The notes under the pieces were generated by a model, which did no database searches, was not told the DNA's origin, and saw nothing but the letters and a program-made list of their open reading frames with translations. A DNA stretch of 64,000 bases from Manis javanica (lineage: Eukaryota > Chordata > Mammalia > Pholidota > Manidae): NCBI RefSeq assembly GCF_040802235.1, contig NC_133163.1:70917501-70981500 (forward strand), given 5' to 3'. Both the position numbers and the translations under genes were made by a program. Position 1 is the stretch's first letter. The number at the start of each line of letters is the position of its first letter. Shown piece after piece: positions 60,450-64,000 of this stretch.

Positions 60450-60714
60450 TGAACTGAGGAGGGAGTTCCGGGGACAGGGAAATAGGTGACAGAGATAAAG
60501 AAGTACAAACTTCCATTATAAACTAGGTAAGTTATGGAATGGAAAGCACAGCATAGGGAATATAGTCAATAATATTGCAATATCTTTATATGTTGACAGA
60601 CGGTAACTACACTTGTCACTGTGAGCATTTCATAGTGCATACAATTATAGAATCATTATGTTGTACACCTGAAACCAATACAGTATTGTATATTAGTAAT
60701 GCTTCAATAAAAAA
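60450..60714 (+). mobile_element. Nested short L1MA-like 3' end
   Basis: AGAAGTACAAACTTCCATTA, GCACAGCATAGGGAATATAG, ATTATGTTGTACACCTGAAA and CTTCAATAAAAAAAAAA form the 3'UTR of a middle-aged L1. Old L1M sequence lies on both sides, and the left (TTGAACTGAGG, 60449) and right (TCGTGCTGAGG, 60719) flanks are similar at 8 of 11, a possible decayed target duplication. Confidence 0.65.
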
Positions 60715-60985
60715 AAAATCGTGCTGAGGAAAAGGTCAGATACAAAAGAATACATGTGATGCCATTTATTTAAAACTGTATGGATCAAAAGCAATGCAAT
60801 GATTATCAAGGCCAGGGAATTGGGGAAGGATGACTGGGAAAGGTCACAAGGAAATTTTTGGGGGTTATAGGATATTCTATATCTTGATTATTATGTACAG
60901 ATATGGCAAAAATTTTATTGCACCTAAAATTTGTATAGTTTGTAAATTGAACCTCAATGAAGTTATTAAAACTGCTCTCCTAAAA

Positions 60986-63900
60986 TATTTTGAGCAGAAA
61001 TAACATGGCAACTATTTCTGTTGCATAATATAGGTCTTATTACTTCAGAACCCACAAAGTTAGCACCACCTAAACCAGGCATCTATGAATTCCATCTAAA
61101 GTAATGGCCCATAGCTGAGAGCAAACCAGTCCAATTAATAAATTAACTGATTATTGATGAAAATTCCCTAGAAACATTCCAAGCTAATGATGCTTCAGGA
61201 TTTCATTAATCAAATATTGAGAACATCTTGCACCTTTCTCTCTCACAAAGGACACTATTCTCCTTAGCAGTTAAGTCCTGAATCGTAAGTAAAATCCGGG
61301 AGTATTATAGGGGGTCTGTTCAGCCTAGGTAGAAAGAGCAGACAGCCAAGTTCTTTGTACATTCAGTGATACCCTTGTTTGACACAAGGGCCATTCTCCT
61401 GTCAACCCTGAATAAATGGCAAACCACAAAAACACTGACCTTGAAAATTGCAAAGTAAATTTGAGGAATTTAATTTTACTTGCAAATATAAAAGGAATGT
61501 TTCTAATCTGTAAGAATAAGAAAAAGAGAACAAACATTTTAGTGGTTTACTACCCTCACCCCTTTGTGTTCTCAAACCATCCCTTTTTTTAATAGCTTGG
61601 CAGAAAGAAGAAATATATCACTTATTCTGAACAGGAAACAGACACAGCAAAAAAGCAGCCCATGAAGCAGAGACTCTGTGAAGGCCTTTACAGTTCATCA
61701 GTGCACACAGATCTGGCCTCTAATGAAGCCATTTACATGCAGATGCAGCCCTGGGTATGTGGACACCAGTTCCAACTCTGGGAATTGTTGTTTCATCTAA
61801 TCAAAAGAAATTTGCACATGAAAGCCACATCCATGTTCATTAACCTCACAGCTCTCTCAATATTGCTTCTCTATTATTCCTAACAAAATTGCAAACCTTC
61901 ATATGATTAGGTACCCCACCTCAGAGTTTTATTTTCCTTCCACCCCCAATCCAGGCCTTCATTTGAACATAAAACTGAATGTTGGACTGTAAGACTGAAT
62001 AATTTGTAAATACACTTATTGAAAACCAATCCTGTCCACCCACCTTTTCACATTGATTGGCCTGCGCAGTCATACTCTTGCTCTCTTCCCCAACCAAGGG
62101 AATCTGCTATGCTTATAATCTTATCATCATTAAAAATATAAAACTACTCTTCAAGATGGAAATTCTAAGACAATGAGTTTAATTGCCAACTTAATTTTCA
62201 TGTGCAAACAAGATTAAAGTCACAGATGAGTCTGGTGGCAAATATTACTCAAGCATTACATTGAAATACACAGCCCATAACAAAGGTATTTGCAGCAAGT
62301 CCTAAACGCAAAATTCATGGTTATTAGTTAAATCAGGTCCATTACATACTTAATAAGAATATTACCTTTTCTGTCAATCCGGTAGATGTTAACAGTGCAT
62401 AACTTGTTTCAGTGATCTGGCTACATTGTCTTCTCAAAGGGGACACATAGGGTGCATAATATTTGCACCCATTCTTATTGCCAAAGATAATACTAAGCTT
62501 GGACCTTCCAATATATGTAATAAGTGTATAGTAATAAATGTCCTGGAATTGTTTATTTTGCTAGTAATAGCAAATTGGGTTTCTCTTTCTACAGAATTAG
62601 AAGGCCAAGAATAACTTAGCTTTGTTAATGCAATTCAGCAGTGACCTACCGGGAAGTCTGGAGCTGAGAGGCCAGGCTGATCTTCCTGCCCACTCAGTGT
62701 ATGGCCTTTTTGCTGAAGCTGCCAACAATAGTCTTAATTAGTGCAAATTATGATTTTTTAAAAATGTGGACACCTGCATAATGTGAACTAGATGGAAAAT
62801 CCTACTATGTTTTCTATCAACTATCAAAACAGCTGTCAGATGTTGGTAATTTTCAGTTGTCATTGTTCTGAGAAAGATACAGATTACTAACCAAGAGGTA
62901 TATTTCTTTGCGTCTTATTTGTATTAATGCTCTAAATCATCTAGACCCCTACTATTTCCTCTTCTAAATCTATATATTTATTTTTAGACAAAGCACAACT
63001 TGTAGATCCTCCATGAAACAAGCAAATACAGTATGATACAGTATTTTCAGTTTATTGAATGATGCTAAAAATTGTTATCACTTGATTATTAGTATTGGAG
63101 AATTGGCTATAATCATGGAGTCCAGCAAGTTCTACTATGTAAGGGCAGACATTAGATTAAAATGTCAACGACAGAGTCCTGAATTCTTTAGGGAAATGCT
63201 AAGCTTTCAGCCCAGTGGTTTTGCAATGGTGTTCCATGGATACATCACAGAAACCACGTAACACAAGAAGGTAGGAGTTCACCCCCGTCTACATTTCCCT
63301 GGTTGCCACACAAAGAAGTTCTAGTTTGCTGTAACAGAAACAAACACAAGATATTTTAAAGAAAGTTTCTGCTGTCAGAAGAATTTGAAATTATTGGCAT
63401 ATGCAGAACAAGAAAGAGGAGAGAGGGAGAAACAAGAAGAAATCATCTCATCACTTACAAAAGTAAAAGGAAATGGGAAATGATTCTGTTACATTTTCTA
63501 ATAGCAGAAATACTCCCATGGAATCATTTTATTGCTCCAGTTGATAGGAGAGCAGTAAAACAACTGTTGGATTTCATTTTCAGTTGTTGCTTAGTCTGTA
63601 AGAATATTCAGCAAATAAATTTGCAAAAACTTTGAAACGGCCCATCTGTTCAGTTTAAAAGAAGAAGGAAAGAAAATTAATTAGAAAAAGAAGGACGAAG
63701 GGAGATGAAGTATTGGAAAATTTTTCTTGTTTCCTATTTGTAAATTATAGCTTGAAATAAAATTCCTTGAATTCTGTAATACTTATTAGTATAGAGAAAA
63801 TTCCAGAGGGAAATGGTTCAAGAAGTAAAACTTACATATTGTATTTCTTAATCACTGCAGTTTTCTCTAACATCTTATAATCAAACAGTTTATATAAGGA

Positions 63901-64000
63901 GTTTTAGAATTCATAAATGCATAAAAGACCCATCATTAATTCACTTATTAATTCAATAATTGTTAAGCAATGACTAGATCCCAGATGATACGCATTTAGT
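60986..64000. other. No gene or named repeat recognised
   Basis: Unique-looking AT-rich sequence. The frames 61662-61883, 62426-62614 and 63055-63261 are short and without known motifs. Purine-rich patches lie at 63405-63480 and 63655-63710. Confidence 0.55.

Larger units (their letters stand above)
56200..60985 (+). mobile_element. Old LINE-1 (L1M) with two later L1 insertions
   Basis: Plus-strand old L1. The endonuclease region is recognisable at about 56470-56960 (AAATGTAAATTTTCTATGTA, ATAAAAAAAGCAAGACCTC, TTTATAATATGCCAAATAAC, GAGACTTCAACACTCG). ORF2 continues through about 57900-58086 (AGCAAATGAAAACTAGC, GAATGCAAGTTTGGTTTAA). After the nested block it resumes at 58904 (AAGAACTAATAAATT ... 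CTATACCCTAGAAAAATATG) and goes to the ORF2 end around 60380 and a 3'UTR ending near 60985 (AACCTCAATGAAGTTATTAA). No frame is open. About 480 bases of ORF2 expected between 58086 and 58904 are missing, so a deletion came before or with the nested insertion. Confidence 0.8.

Noticed and set aside
1..64000. CRISPR arrays, bacterial operons, riboswitches or prophage
   Set aside because: The repeats, codon use and retrotransposons are those of a placental mammal. No regularly spaced short repeat array is present.

Overview
The window is repeat-dense, AT-rich nuclear DNA from a placental mammal. It holds old eutherian repeats (MIR, L2, MLT1/MaLR LTRs, L1M fragments) plus a younger LINE-1 family. 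I see no primate Alu, rodent B1/B2, ruminant BovB-type or carnivore tRNA-Lys SINEs, so I place it loosely in a SINE-poor placental lineage. A pangolin-like genome would fit, but that is a weak inference. I found no host protein-coding exon, tRNA or rRNA that I can defend. Nearly every longer open frame is a piece of L1 or its antisense shadow.

Layout. Bases 1-6451: a degenerate LINE-1 on + (end of ORF1, ORF2, 3'UTR), followed without a break by about 1.84 kb of non-L1 sequence. This tail carries a 136-codon retroviral Env transmembrane-subunit (TM) frame, an AATAAA and a terminal poly(A). 6452-10427: old L1, L2 and MIR debris. 10428-12310: an older L1 on -. 12311-17281: mostly unique, with MIR and a possible LTR. 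17282-31603: a nested pair on -. An older near-full-length L1 is split by a younger full-length L1 (19174-27285) flanked by a 17-bp target-site duplication. The younger L1 carries the same Env-bearing 3' tail as the first copy and about three 152-bp monomers in its 5'UTR. 31604-44430: mostly unique sequence with MIR/L2, an old L1M fragment, a probable solo LTR, short tandem duplications and one unexplained 190-codon frame. 44431-45640: an L1 with both ends but almost no middle. 46316-54560: MLT1 LTRs and L2. 56200-60985: an old L1M with two later L1 insertions inside it, one of them twin-primed and carrying a MIR-containing 3' flank. 60986-64000: no recognised feature.

The main discovery candidate is the composite 'L1 + env' unit. 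Two copies share the same L1-to-env junction, the same A-rich seam and the same terminal polyadenylation site. This is what a LINE-1 lineage would look like if it had captured a retroviral env/3' flank by 3' transduction and gone on amplifying as a unit. Everything in the window is retrotransposition debris, and its organisation comes from L1 target-primed insertion.
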